This document shows positions 15,105-21,006 of a DNA stretch of 21,147 nt, in pieces. Both the position numbers and the translations under genes were made by a program. The notes under the pieces were generated by a model. That model did no database searches. It saw only the letters and a program-made list of their open reading frames with translations, and was not told the DNA's origin. Source of the DNA: Dehalococcoidia bacterium. Its GTDB lineage: Bacteria; Chloroflexota; Dehalococcoidia; UBA2979. The stretch covers positions 1 to 21,147 of the forward strand of contig JASLOV010000096.1 in assembly GCA_030745285.1 (NCBI GenBank). The letters are read 5' to 3'. How positions within the stretch are numbered: the stretch's first letter is position 1; each line of letters begins with the position of its first letter.

Positions 15105-15114
15105 ACGTGAAACA
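15099..15114. promoter_or_regulatory. parS-like ParB-binding site
   Basis: TGTCACACGTGAAACA matches the conserved bacterial parS palindrome TGTTTCACGTGAAACA at 14 of 16 positions, keeping the central CACGTG and the whole right half-site. It is 5 kb from parB, inside the origin-type gene block. It covers the GTG start of the beta-propeller gene. Confidence 0.75.
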
Positions 15115-15119
15115 TTATG
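15114..15119 (-). promoter_or_regulatory. Candidate -10 box (CATAAT) for the beta-propeller gene
   Basis: Minus-strand CATAAT sits seven bases upstream of the GTG start at 15104, and no Shine-Dalgarno sequence lies between. A start of transcription at or next to the GTG would give a leaderless message. No good -35 box is visible. Confidence 0.35.
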
Positions 15120-15129
15120 GCTTGCAGAT

Positions 15130-15375
15130 CTAGGTTTCTGACGGGGTTGACGGGCCCGACCGGTCAGGAACGGGGTCGTAGCCGCCCGCTCGCCCCGGGT
15201 GGCAGCGACCGATACGCCGCACGCCCATCCAGCCGCCGCGGAAGGCGCCGTGGCGTTCGATTGCCTCGTGGGTGTAGACGGAGCAGGTCGGCTGGTAGCG
15301 GCAGTTCGGGCGCAGCGAGGGCGAGATCGATCGCTGGTAAGACCGTACGAACAGTAGTGCTAGTCGAGTCAGCAC
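15130..15375 (-). CDS. yidD: Membrane protein insertion efficiency factor YidD
   Basis: An 81-residue YidD. The family core is complete: LALLFVRSYQRSISPSLR at the N-terminus, then CRYQPTCSVYTHEAI with the conserved Cys pair, and WMGVRRIGRCHPG with the third Cys. YidD is a small membrane-associated helper of YidC-dependent insertion. The start is GTG 15375-15373, with GGGGAG nine bases before it. It lies between rnpA (94 nt upstream) and the beta-propeller gene (25 nt downstream). The usual direct yidD-yidC neighbourhood is interrupted by that beta-propeller gene. Confidence 0.95.
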   Translation of the reverse strand: MLTRLALLFVRSYQRSISPSLRPNCRYQPTCSVYTHEAIERHGAFRGGWMGVRRIGRCHPGRAGGYDPVPDRSGPSTPSET

Positions 15376-15469
15376 GGCGAGACGCTCCCCGAGTGCGTCA
15401 GGCGCGTCAGTCGCTTCAGTCTCTTCGGTGGATCGTTACGCTGAGCGGTGATGTCGGTCAGTGCTGCCG

Positions 15470-15820
15470 TCATGACCGCTCCAGCAACGAAAGCTTAGAA
15501 GACGATCGCTCGATATCTCGTGAGAGCTGATGGAAGCTCGCGTTTGCGGCTCCATCCATTGCGGTGATCAGCACGTCGTGACCCTGACGCATCGGCAGCT
15601 GATGCACGATCTCGCGTAGACGGCGCTTGATGCGGTTACGCACCACCGCGCCGCCGTTGCGACGTGCGATGGCGAAGCCGTAGCGATTGTGCGCGAGGCC
15701 GTTCTCACGAGCGGTGAGCCGGAGCGCCCGCCCTCGTGCCCGGCGGCCCTCCTTGATCGTGGCGGTGAAGTCGGCCTTGCCGCACAGTCGCTGATCTGAT
15801 CGGCGGACGGCGTCCATCAT
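15470..15820 (-). CDS. rnpA: Ribonuclease P protein component
   Basis: A 116-residue basic protein that supports the RNase P RNA in removing tRNA 5' leaders. The signature RNRIKRRLRE is visible in the middle, preceded by RYGFAIARRNGGAVV; the N-terminal region KADFTATIKEGRRARG matches the substrate-leader-contact strand. The length is normal. Two adjacent ATG codons (15820-15818 and 15817-15815) are both possible starts, and the first is given. It follows rpmH by 51 nt on the same strand, the usual bacterial order, and is likely co-transcribed with it. Confidence 0.96.
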   Translation of the reverse strand: MMDAVRRSDQRLCGKADFTATIKEGRRARGRALRLTARENGLAHNRYGFAIARRNGGAVVRNRIKRRLREIVHQLPMRQGHDVLITAMDGAANASFHQLSRDIERSSSKLSLLERS

Positions 15821-15871
15821 AGGCCTGCGATCGACGCAGTCACGGTCACGATGCGCCTCCGAAATGGTGGG

Positions 15872-16009
15872 CTAGACGGAAATTCGCTGCCGGCCGCGGA
15901 GCCGCCTGCGCTGGATCACGGCGCGCCCGTTGCGCGTGGACATGCGCGCGCGGAAGCCGTGCTTGCGCTTCCTGGGAAGGCGCTTGGGCTGCCATGTCCG
16001 CTTCGGCAC
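15872..16009 (-). CDS. rpmH: 50S ribosomal protein L34
   Basis: A 45-residue ribosomal protein, the expected size. KRTWQPKR at the N-terminus and KHGFRARMSTRNGRAV in the middle are diagnostic. It starts with GTG (16009-16007), preceded by GGAGGA with a seven-base gap. A routine caller may miss it because a much longer spurious frame to 17011 contains it in frame. It heads the rpmH-rnpA-yidD run and has a strong promoter just upstream. It sits in the large ribosomal subunit. Confidence 0.97.
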   Translation of the reverse strand: MPKRTWQPKRLPRKRKHGFRARMSTRNGRAVIQRRRLRGRQRISV

Positions 16010-16034
16010 CGATTCGTCCTCCGAATGCTCAACG

Positions 16035-16064
16035 AGTATACGGAGGGATTCAGCGCACGGGCAA
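16035..16064 (-). promoter_or_regulatory. rpmH: Strong sigma-70-like promoter for rpmH
   Basis: Minus-strand TTGCCC (16064-16059) and TATACT (16040-16035) are 18 bp apart, with the -10 about 25 bp before the rpmH GTG and its GGAGGA ribosome site. The -10 box is the best in this GC-rich window. Confidence 0.7.
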
Positions 16065-16111
16065 CGAACGACGCCTTCGCCGCCGACACGAGGCCCGCGA
16101 ACGAAGGGGGC

Positions 16112-16155
16112 GCTGGGCGGGTGCCGGGCGGGTGCTGGGTGGGTGTCGGGTGGGG
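16112..16155 (+). repeat. Four 11-bp G-rich tandem repeats (G-quadruplex-capable)
   Basis: Four units of 11 bp (16112-16122, 16123-16133, 16134-16144, 16145-16155) have the form G(C/T)(T/C)GGG(C/T)GGG(T/G). They give eight GGG runs with loops of one or four bases on the plus strand. They fill the intergenic space between the lytic transglycosylase stop and the rpmH promoter. Confidence 0.85.
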
Positions 16156-16161
16156 CGGAGG

Positions 16162-18438
16162 CTAGCGAATCGAGGGGCGCGCCGCGCCAGCGTAGAGGTA
16201 GCGATACCAGGCGTACTGCTCGATCACGTCCTCGATGTAGCCCTCGGTCTCGGAGAAGTCGATGGCGTCGATGTAGCCGGCGCCGCCGGGGTGCCACTGC
16301 TGCTGGAGCCAGCGCTCGGCGTTGTGTGGCCCGCCGTTGTAGGCGGCGAGCGCCGCGAAGATGTTGCCGTCGAAGCGCTCGATCTGGCCGGCCAGGTAGC
16401 TCGCGCCGAAGCGCAGCGAGGACGCCGGGCGAGTGAGGTCGGACGGATCCCATGGGATGCCGAGCGACTGTGCGATCAGCCGGCCGGTCGGGGGGATCAC
16501 CTGCGTCAGCCCAACGGCGTCGGCGTGGGAGACGGCCAGCGGGTTGTAGCGTGACTCCTGCCGCACGAGGGCAAGCAGCAGCAGCGGCGGTATGCCTTCG
16601 TCGCGGGCAACGTCGCGCACGAGCTCGCCGTAGGGCAGGGGATAGGCGAGCCGCTCGATCGCCAGGGGCGTCACCAGTCGCTGCGTGGCGCTCAGCACGA
16701 AGAGCACGTCGGATGCGGCGAAGGCGGCGATGTCGTGCAGCCCCGCCTCGCGCGCGACGATGGCTATCTCCAGCAGGCTCAAGCGGTCGCCCTGGAAGCT
16801 GCGCCTCAGCTCGAAGAACGCGCTGCGCGCGAGGTCGGGCTCGCCCGCTGCTGCGAGCGCGGGCGCGGCGACGAGCCGCGGGTCGGTGGCGACGCTCACC
16901 GGAGGTCCGTTGCTGCCGGCAGCGCCGCCGGTCGTTGTTCGCAGCCAGAGCCGGGCGGCGTTGGCATCGAGGCCGTCGTCGAAGCCTCCAGCCGTGGCCG
17001 CTCCGCCCCACTCCTCCAGCAGTTCGCTGGTGAGCGGGGCGGTGGCTGCTTCGCCGGCGAGGTCGAGGATGGTGGCGATTGAGCGCACGTTGAAGGTCGC
17101 GGGGGCGGGCGCACTCTCGTCGGCGGTCAGTTCGCCGAGCCAGAGTGCGGCGCGGGCGGCGGTGCGCGATGACGAGAAGGTCGTGAGCGCGCGCAGGCGC
17201 GCGACGGCCGCGTCAATGTCGCCAGCGCGCGCCAGCGCCAGCGGGTCCCGCAGCGCGGCGCGGCCGGCGAAGCTGGAGGAGGGGAAGTCCGTGACGATGC
17301 GACGGAAGTGCTCCGAGGCCTCCTCGAAGCGGCCGAGGTCCTGTAGCAGCAGCCCTCGCCACCACAGTGAGTCGTCCGCGAGGCCGCCGGGGAAGAGAGT
17401 GCCCGCGCCGGGCGCGAGTTCGATCGAGCGGCCGTAGTGATAGATGGCGAGCTGCAAGTTGTCGATGCGTTCGGCGATGGCGGCCAGGAAGAAGTGGGCG
17501 ACGGCCTGCTCGTCCGCCGTCAGCGGCGTCTCCAGCGCGGCCAGGTAGCGGCCGCGGGCCTGTTCGTTGTCCCGCGCGCGGTAGCGGACGTAGCCGGCCT
17601 GGAGCGGCGAGACGGGGACGCCGGCGTCTTCGAGCGTGTCGAGCGCAAGCGTCGCGACCGCGGCCGACGGCGACGCGACGACGACCGCGGCGGCATCGAC
17701 CGTCCAGCGCGGATCATCGTCCTCCAGCCGAGATTGCGCGGCCGCCCATCGTGCTGAAGCGATCTCGCCGCCGCCGGCCGCGGGGTCGCTCGCGAGAGCG
17801 GCCACGGCCTCATGCGCCTGATCGTTGCGATCGAGACGGAAGAGGGCGTCGACCAGCTCGCTGCGCGCGACCACGCGCAGGAGCGACGGGGCGGAACTGC
17901 TGGGCACGGTCGTGATAGCCCGGAAGGCGGCGACGGCCTCGACGTCGCGGCGGATGGTGGCAGTCGAGTCATCGGCGGCGCGGCGGGCGGCCAGTGCCTG
18001 GGCGGTGCGGAGGTGAGCGGCGGGGGCCAGCGGGCCGCCGGCGGCCTCGACGGTGCGGAAGGCGAGCGCGGCCGTCTCGAAGTTACCCCCGTCGAACGAC
18101 GCTCGCCCGCGGAGGTACTGGACGCGCTCGGCGTCCTGCGGCGCGTGGCGCAGCAGCAGAGAAGCGTGGATCGCGGCGTCGAGTGGGCGGCCGCCGGACG
18201 CGCGGGCACGGACCAGGCCGGACCAGGCCGCCTCCCGATAATCCGGCGGCGAGGTCGTGAGGATGTCGAGGTAGCGCTCGGCGGCCTCGTCGCTGCGGCC
18301 CACCTCGAGCGCGAAATCAGCGCTGGCGAGCAGCTGCTCCGGTGTCGACGGCTGGGCGCCGGCCGGCGGTGCGGGTGCGACGAACAACAGCGCGAGGAGG
18401 GCCGGCAGAAGGGGCGCACAGCGCCGTACAGGATGCAT
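16162..18438 (-). CDS. Soluble lytic transglycosylase (Slt70-like)
   Basis: A 758-residue exported murein lytic transglycosylase. Residues 1-29 are a signal peptide with a basic start, an LLPALLALLFV core and an AGA/Q cleavage site. A long helical superhelix with degenerate TPR-like repeats (about 30-590) follows, as in Slt70. The C-terminal SLT domain (604-758) has catalytic Glu628 in ALVRQESRYNP, then GLTQVIPPTG and AAYNGGPHNAERW (699-703 AYNGG). It cleaves the MurNAc-GlcNAc bond to give 1,6-anhydro products in the periplasm or cell wall. The start is ATG 18438-18436; the frame extends to 18789, but the signal peptide fixes this start. No Shine-Dalgarno is seen. It points away from the small membrane protein gene. 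Confidence 0.93.
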   Translation of the reverse strand: MHPVRRCAPLLPALLALLFVAPAPPAGAQPSTPEQLLASADFALEVGRSDEAAERYLDILTTSPPDYREAAWSGLVRARASGGRPLDAAIHASLLLRHAPQDAERVQYLRGRASFDGGNFETAALAFRTVEAAGGPLAPAAHLRTAQALAARRAADDSTATIRRDVEAVAAFRAITTVPSSSAPSLLRVVARSELVDALFRLDRNDQAHEAVAALASDPAAGGGEIASARWAAAQSRLEDDDPRWTVDAAAVVVASPSAAVATLALDTLEDAGVPVSPLQAGYVRYRARDNEQARGRYLAALETPLTADEQAVAHFFLAAIAERIDNLQLAIYHYGRSIELAPGAGTLFPGGLADDSLWWRGLLLQDLGRFEEASEHFRRIVTDFPSSSFAGRAALRDPLALARAGDIDAAVARLRALTTFSSSRTAARAALWLGELTADESAPAPATFNVRSIATILDLAGEAATAPLTSELLEEWGGAATAGGFDDGLDANAARLWLRTTTGGAAGSNGPPVSVATDPRLVAAPALAAAGEPDLARSAFFELRRSFQGDRLSLLEIAIVAREAGLHDIAAFAASDVLFVLSATQRLVTPLAIERLAYPLPYGELVRDVARDEGIPPLLLLALVRQESRYNPLAVSHADAVGLTQVIPPTGRLIAQSLGIPWDPSDLTRPASSLRFGASYLAGQIERFDGNIFAALAAYNGGPHNAERWLQQQWHPGGAGYIDAIDFSETEGYIEDVIEQYAWYRYLYAGAARPSIR

Positions 18439-18465
18439 GGAGGGAGAGTAGCGCTGCGGGGACGA

Positions 18466-18494
18466 TTCCGTGTCGCGTGGAGCGGCGGTACACT
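18466..18494 (+). promoter_or_regulatory. Candidate promoter for the small membrane protein-peroxiredoxin pair
   Basis: TTCCGT (18466-18471) and TACACT (18489-18494) are 17 bp apart, about 44 bp before the GTG at 18538. The -10 has the three key bases plus one other. It lies in the 99-nt divergent gap upstream of the lytic transglycosylase gene. Confidence 0.4.
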
Positions 18495-18537
18495 GCCTCG
18501 TGCCGCCGGTGGGCGGCGCAACAGAGAGCAGGGACGC

Positions 18538-18795
18538 GTGTCGAAGTTGAGCCGGTTCGCGGCACTCATGATTGGCCTCATGGCGGCGTCGACGCCCGTG
18601 AGTGCTTTGGCGAAGGGAGAAGGCCGTGCGCTGGAGACAGCGGACGACATGTGGCGCGTCGCACTGTTCACGCTGGCCGGGGTGGGCGGACTGCTGCTGG
18701 TCACCGCCATCGGCTATCTCTACCGCCATGAGCGAGGACTGGCCTGGGGCTTCCAGAAGCCTGACGCTCCCGAGCATGACGAAGAGCACGACTGA
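18538..18795 (+). CDS. Small membrane protein of unknown function
   Basis: An 85-residue protein. The N-terminus (1-25, KLSRFAALMIGLMAAS...SALAK) looks like a signal peptide, and a second hydrophobic segment (about 42-62, WRVALFTLAGVGGLLLVTAIGYLYR) is a single transmembrane helix. The tail is charged and ends with acidic and His residues (EHDEEHD). I do not recognise a family. The start is GTG at 18538, chosen because it precedes the basic n-region; the nearest ATG is 30 nt inside it. The peroxiredoxin start is 34 nt downstream on the same strand, so the two are probably one transcript. Confidence 0.7.
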   Translation: MSKLSRFAALMIGLMAASTPVSALAKGEGRALETADDMWRVALFTLAGVGGLLLVTAIGYLYRHERGLAWGFQKPDAPEHDEEHD

Positions 18796-18829
18796 GCACG
18801 ACCACTACTGAACGGGGGAGGGGACGCCA

Positions 18830-19288
18830 TTGCTTGAGGTAGGAGATCGGATACCGGACTTCGCGCTGCGCGACCCGCAGCGCGAAGAGGTGACGCAGGA
18901 GTACTTCGAAGGGTCGATCGGCGTTATGGCCTTCTACCCGATGGCCTTCTCCGGCGGCTGAACAATTGAGATGCAGGGCTTCCAGGAGATCCACGAGGAC
19001 CTGGAGGCGCTGGGCGCCCGCGTTGTGGGCGTCAGTGCAGATACCTTTGCAGCGAATGGCGCGTTCGCCGAGAAGTACGGGTTCGAGTTCCCGCTGCTCT
19101 CTGACTGGCCGGCGAACCAGACTCTCGAGGCGTTCGGCGTGAAGCGCGAAGGCGGCCCGACAGCCGTGCGCAGGACCTTCATCTTCGATGCCGACCGCGT
19201 GATCCGGGCGGTGGTGGACGATCAGCGCGACATGCCCGCTCATTCGGCCGGTGCGCTGGAGGCCGTGAAGGAGCTAGCCGGCAGCTAG
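18830..19288 (+). CDS. Selenocysteine-containing 1-Cys-type peroxiredoxin (AhpE-like), TGA at Sec44
   Basis: A 152-residue thiol-type peroxidase read through an in-frame TGA (18959-18961) as selenocysteine. The start is TTG 18830, with GGGGAGG about eight bases upstream. Residue 44 is exactly the peroxidatic position: FYPMAFSGG-U-TIEM reads as the family P-x3-(T/S)-x2-C-T-x-E motif, with P37, S41 and U44. The C-terminal part keeps the fold (GVSADTF, FPLLSD, TAVRRTFIFD with the conserved Arg near 114-115). No other cysteine exists, so it is 1-Cys-like and close to mycobacterial AhpE by eye. Frame and length are intact on both sides of the TGA. A SECIS-like hairpin starts 12 nt after it. It would reduce peroxides in the cytoplasm. 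The alternative is a Cys-to-stop mutation or sequencing error. Confidence 0.88.
18974..19012 (+). promoter_or_regulatory. SECIS-like hairpin for selenocysteine insertion
   Basis: The RNA folds as a 9-bp upper stem (18978-18986 with 19000-19008, one G-U pair) closed below, after one G-G mismatch, by 3 more bp (18974-18976 with 19010-19012). The apical loop 18987-18999 is 13 nt, with a G as its second base (18988). That G is separated by 26 nt from the TGA. These values sit inside the published bacterial SECIS model (loop of 3-14 nt, G in the first two loop bases, 16-37 nt from UGA). It would be bound by SelB. Confidence 0.75.
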
Positions 19289-19329
19289 CCCCGAGCAGCA
19301 GCCGTTGAGCAGTCCCTGCGGCGAAGGCC

Positions 19330-19358
19330 ACGACAGGAACGGCAACGACAGGAACGGC
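19330..19358 (+). repeat. Two direct 14-bp repeats, 15-bp period
   Basis: ACGACAGGAACGGC occurs twice, at 19330-19343 and 19345-19358, after the peroxiredoxin stop and before the terminator hairpin. Confidence 0.85.
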
Positions 19359-19372
19359 CCAGGATCAGGGAG

Positions 19373-19397
19373 CGGCGGCCTCTCTGGGCCGCCGTTT
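19373..19397 (+). terminator. Rho-independent-type terminator after the peroxiredoxin gene
   Basis: CGGCGGCC (19373-19380) and GGCCGCCG (19387-19394) form a perfect 8-bp stem with a 6-nt loop, followed by TTT. It lies about 85 nt after the peroxiredoxin stop, in the gap between convergent genes. The T-run is short, so efficiency is uncertain. Confidence 0.6.
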
Positions 19398-19426
19398 GGC
19401 GTCGTGCGGACTGGTGAGGAGACCGA

Positions 19427-19921
19427 CTAGCGCTTGACCTTCATCGCCTTGTCGATCTCGGCCTCGCGACGGTCGATCGCCTCGACGCGCTCCTCGATCA
19501 CACCGCGCATCTCGACCAGCTGTTCCATCTTGCGCTGCACGATCTCGCTCTGCAGGGTCATCGCCTCGCGGATGCGGGCGATGCGGGCTTTGCGCTCCAG
19601 CAGGTCGCGGTCGGGGCGGAAGGTCGCGCGGATCTGGTTGTAGAGGGCCTCCGCGTCGACCATCTCCTTGATCTCGGCGAGCGAGAGGTTGAGCAGGCCC
19701 TGCAGCCGCTTGATCAACTCAATGTGTTCGATGTCGAGCTCGGAGTAGAGGCGGAAGCCGCCGTCCATCCGTTCGGCCGGTTGGAGCAGCCCGCGCTCCT
19801 CGTAGAAACGGAGGGTGCGCTGGGTGACGCCCGTGCGATCGGCGACTTCCCCGATCTGATAACGAACCTCGTCCTCATCGGCAGAGTCGCCGGGTGTGGC
19901 AGGGCTGGCGGGCCGCGACAT
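19427..19921 (-). CDS. MerR-family transcriptional regulator
   Basis: A 164-residue one-component regulator. The winged-helix DNA-binding part (about 20-90) is typical: YQIGEVADRTGVTQRTLRFYEERGLL, then GGFRLYSELDIEHIELIKRL. A long helical segment follows (about 110-164, EAMTLQSEIVQRKMEQLVEM), the MerR dimerisation coiled coil. There is no cysteine at all, so a thiol-bound metal sensor is unlikely; no effector domain is recognisable. The start is ATG 19921-19919. A TTG at 19957 would also open the frame, but that TTG is the -35 box of the likely promoter. It is convergent with the peroxiredoxin gene, about 140 nt away. It may autoregulate; targets are unknown. Confidence 0.9.
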   Translation of the reverse strand: MSRPASPATPGDSADEDEVRYQIGEVADRTGVTQRTLRFYEERGLLQPAERMDGGFRLYSELDIEHIELIKRLQGLLNLSLAEIKEMVDAEALYNQIRATFRPDRDLLERKARIARIREAMTLQSEIVQRKMEQLVEMRGVIEERVEAIDRREAEIDKAMKVKR

Positions 19922-19927
19922 GGCGGA

Positions 19928-19957
19928 ATCGTAGGAAGTGACGTTGCGGCCCGTCAA
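19928..19957 (-). promoter_or_regulatory. Promoter giving a probably leaderless merR-type mRNA
   Basis: Minus-strand TTGACG (19957-19952) and TACGAT (19933-19928) are 18 bp apart. The -10 ends six bases before the ATG at 19921, and no Shine-Dalgarno lies between. Transcription starting near the ATG would give a leaderless message. Confidence 0.6.
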
Positions 19958-19984
19958 GGCGTCCGGCCGGAGATGTCAGAATGA

Positions 19985-20028
19985 GGGCGTCCTGCGCGAC
20001 GGCCGGCGTCAACCTGCGCGGGACGCCC
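19985..20028 (-). terminator. Strong hairpin after the 246-residue hypothetical gene
   Basis: Arms 19985-19997 and 20016-20028 pair over 13 positions, one a T-G wobble, with an 18-nt loop. It begins five bases after the stop of the upstream gene (20033-20035) and is followed on the minus strand by TCATTCT, a poor T-tract. It separates that gene from the merR promoter. Confidence 0.6.
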
Positions 20029-20032
20029 GGAG

Positions 20033-20773
20033 CTACTCGGAGTGGTCGTGCTCGTCCGCCGGCGCCGAGCTGATCGAAGGCAGCAGGGGGTCCGGGCGTT
20101 CGTCGCTCTCGGGCGTGCGCGGCGGCCCAACCTCGCCTGCCGCAGCGATGATCTCGGCGAGCAGCGCCGGGTTGCCGGCCGGCACGAGCACGGCGGGCGC
20201 ACCCGAGTCACGCCAGACTTCCAGGGTCTCCGCCGTCACCGCCTCCGTCACCGCCAGCAGCAGCGGCGCCTGGGTCAGCTGCACGATGCGCCGCAACGCC
20301 AGCTGGTCGCGCACGGTCGGGGCGGCGGACTGAGCCGCCAGCAGGACAGCGTCGAGGCGCAGCGGGGCGAGCATGCGCAGGCGGTCTTCGTCGGCGTCCG
20401 CCTCCAATAGCATCACCCGTCCGAGCTTGCGTTCCAGCAGCGCGCCGGCGGCGGCGCGCGCGTCGTCGAACACGAAGAAGTCAGCACCGGCCTCGGCCGC
20501 GATCTTCGTCTGGCCGGCCGTCGCATCTTCCAGGCGCATGCCGGCGGGCGCGTCGCCCGCGGCTTCGGCGACGGCTGCGATGGCCGCTTCATCGACGCCC
20601 GCGATGAGCGCGCCCGCGCCGGCCTCGACGGCGGACCTGGTGGCCGTCGCGTCGGTGACCTCGGCGACGACGAGGACGTGTCCGCCCGGCCCATCGTCGG
20701 ATCCGGGGGCGAAGCCGAGGCCGCCACGGCGGCGGCGCGTGGTCTCGCGGAGGCGGTCGCGCAGCTTACTCAT
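20033..20773 (-). CDS. Hypothetical protein, possibly a (beta/alpha)8-like barrel
   Basis: A 246-residue protein I cannot assign to a family. After a basic start (SKLRDRLRETTRRRRGG) come repeated strand-helix units such as HVLVVAEVTDATATRSAVEAG, AGADFFVFDDARAAA, GRVMLLEADADEDRLRMLA, APLLLAVTEAVTAETLEVW and GAPAVLVPAG. This alternation suggests a barrel of the aldolase/phosphate-binding type, but no catalytic motif is certain. The tail (215-246) is Pro/Asp/Glu-rich and probably unstructured. The start is ATG 20773-20771 and no Shine-Dalgarno is visible. It lies 34 nt after tRNA-Thr on the same strand and ends at a strong hairpin. Confidence 0.8.
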   Translation of the reverse strand: MSKLRDRLRETTRRRRGGLGFAPGSDDGPGGHVLVVAEVTDATATRSAVEAGAGALIAGVDEAAIAAVAEAAGDAPAGMRLEDATAGQTKIAAEAGADFFVFDDARAAAGALLERKLGRVMLLEADADEDRLRMLAPLRLDAVLLAAQSAAPTVRDQLALRRIVQLTQAPLLLAVTEAVTAETLEVWRDSGAPAVLVPAGNPALLAEIIAAAGEVGPPRTPESDERPDPLLPSISSAPADEHDHSE

Positions 20774-20807
20774 GTGTCGGAGATCCGGTTCTGAAAGATG
20801 GTCTGAC

Positions 20808-20882
20808 TGGAGCCGGCGGGGGGAATCGAACCCTCGACCTGCTGTTTACGAAACAGCTGCTCTACCGCTGAGCTACACCGGC
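20808..20882 (-). tRNA. tRNA-Thr (anticodon CGT)
   Basis: A complete cloverleaf reading minus-strand 20882 to 20808, 75 nt with CCA encoded. The acceptor stem GCCGGTG pairs with CGCCGGC with one G-U. The D arm is GCTC/GAGC, the anticodon stem GCTGT/ACAGC encloses TTCGTAA (anticodon CGT, codon ACG), and the T loop is TTCGATT. The discriminator is T, followed by CCA. The T stem GAGGG/CCCCC has one A-C mismatch (about positions 50 and 64). Confidence 0.97.
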
Positions 20883-20923
20883 CCGGTGCTGAATCTGGAC
20901 TCGGTACGGAACGATCCGGACCA

Positions 20924-20939
20924 CCATGGACCGCCATGG
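20924..20939. repeat. CCATGG inverted repeat upstream of tRNA-Thr
   Basis: Two CCATGG palindromes (20924-20929 and 20934-20939) are separated by ACCG, about 42-57 bp upstream of the tRNA 5' end. Apart from this I see no clear promoter or gene in 20883-21006. Confidence 0.5.
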
Positions 20940-21006
20940 GGAAGGCTACGCCGTGCCGCAAATGATGGTAGCGCATCGTCGGGATAGCGGCCTGAGCGGG
21001 AGCCCC

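Noticed and set aside
15105..16161. Possible oriC in the rpmH region
   Set aside because: I saw no TTATCCACA-type DnaA boxes and no AT-rich unwinding stretch, so no origin is called in spite of the gene order.
15875..17011. Long minus-strand frame reaching to 17011 in front of L34
   Set aside because: Only the last 45 codons are real (rpmH). The rest is an Arg-rich shadow of the lytic transglycosylase in another frame.
17520..18710. 396-codon minus-strand frame overlapping the start of the lytic transglycosylase
   Set aside because: Ser/Pro/Arg-rich out-of-frame shadow crossing the divergent promoter region.
18959..18961. TGA read as tryptophan (alternative genetic code)
   Set aside because: Many genes here end in TGA (lysA, the MBL genes, RidA-like, PfkB-like) and TGG is used for Trp, so TGA is a normal stop in this organism.
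18971..19288. A separate 105-residue peroxiredoxin fragment starting at ATG 18971
   Set aside because: It lacks the first strands and the catalytic position, has no ribosome site, and the upstream part in the same frame is clearly the N-terminus of the same enzyme, with its own strong GGGGAGG site.
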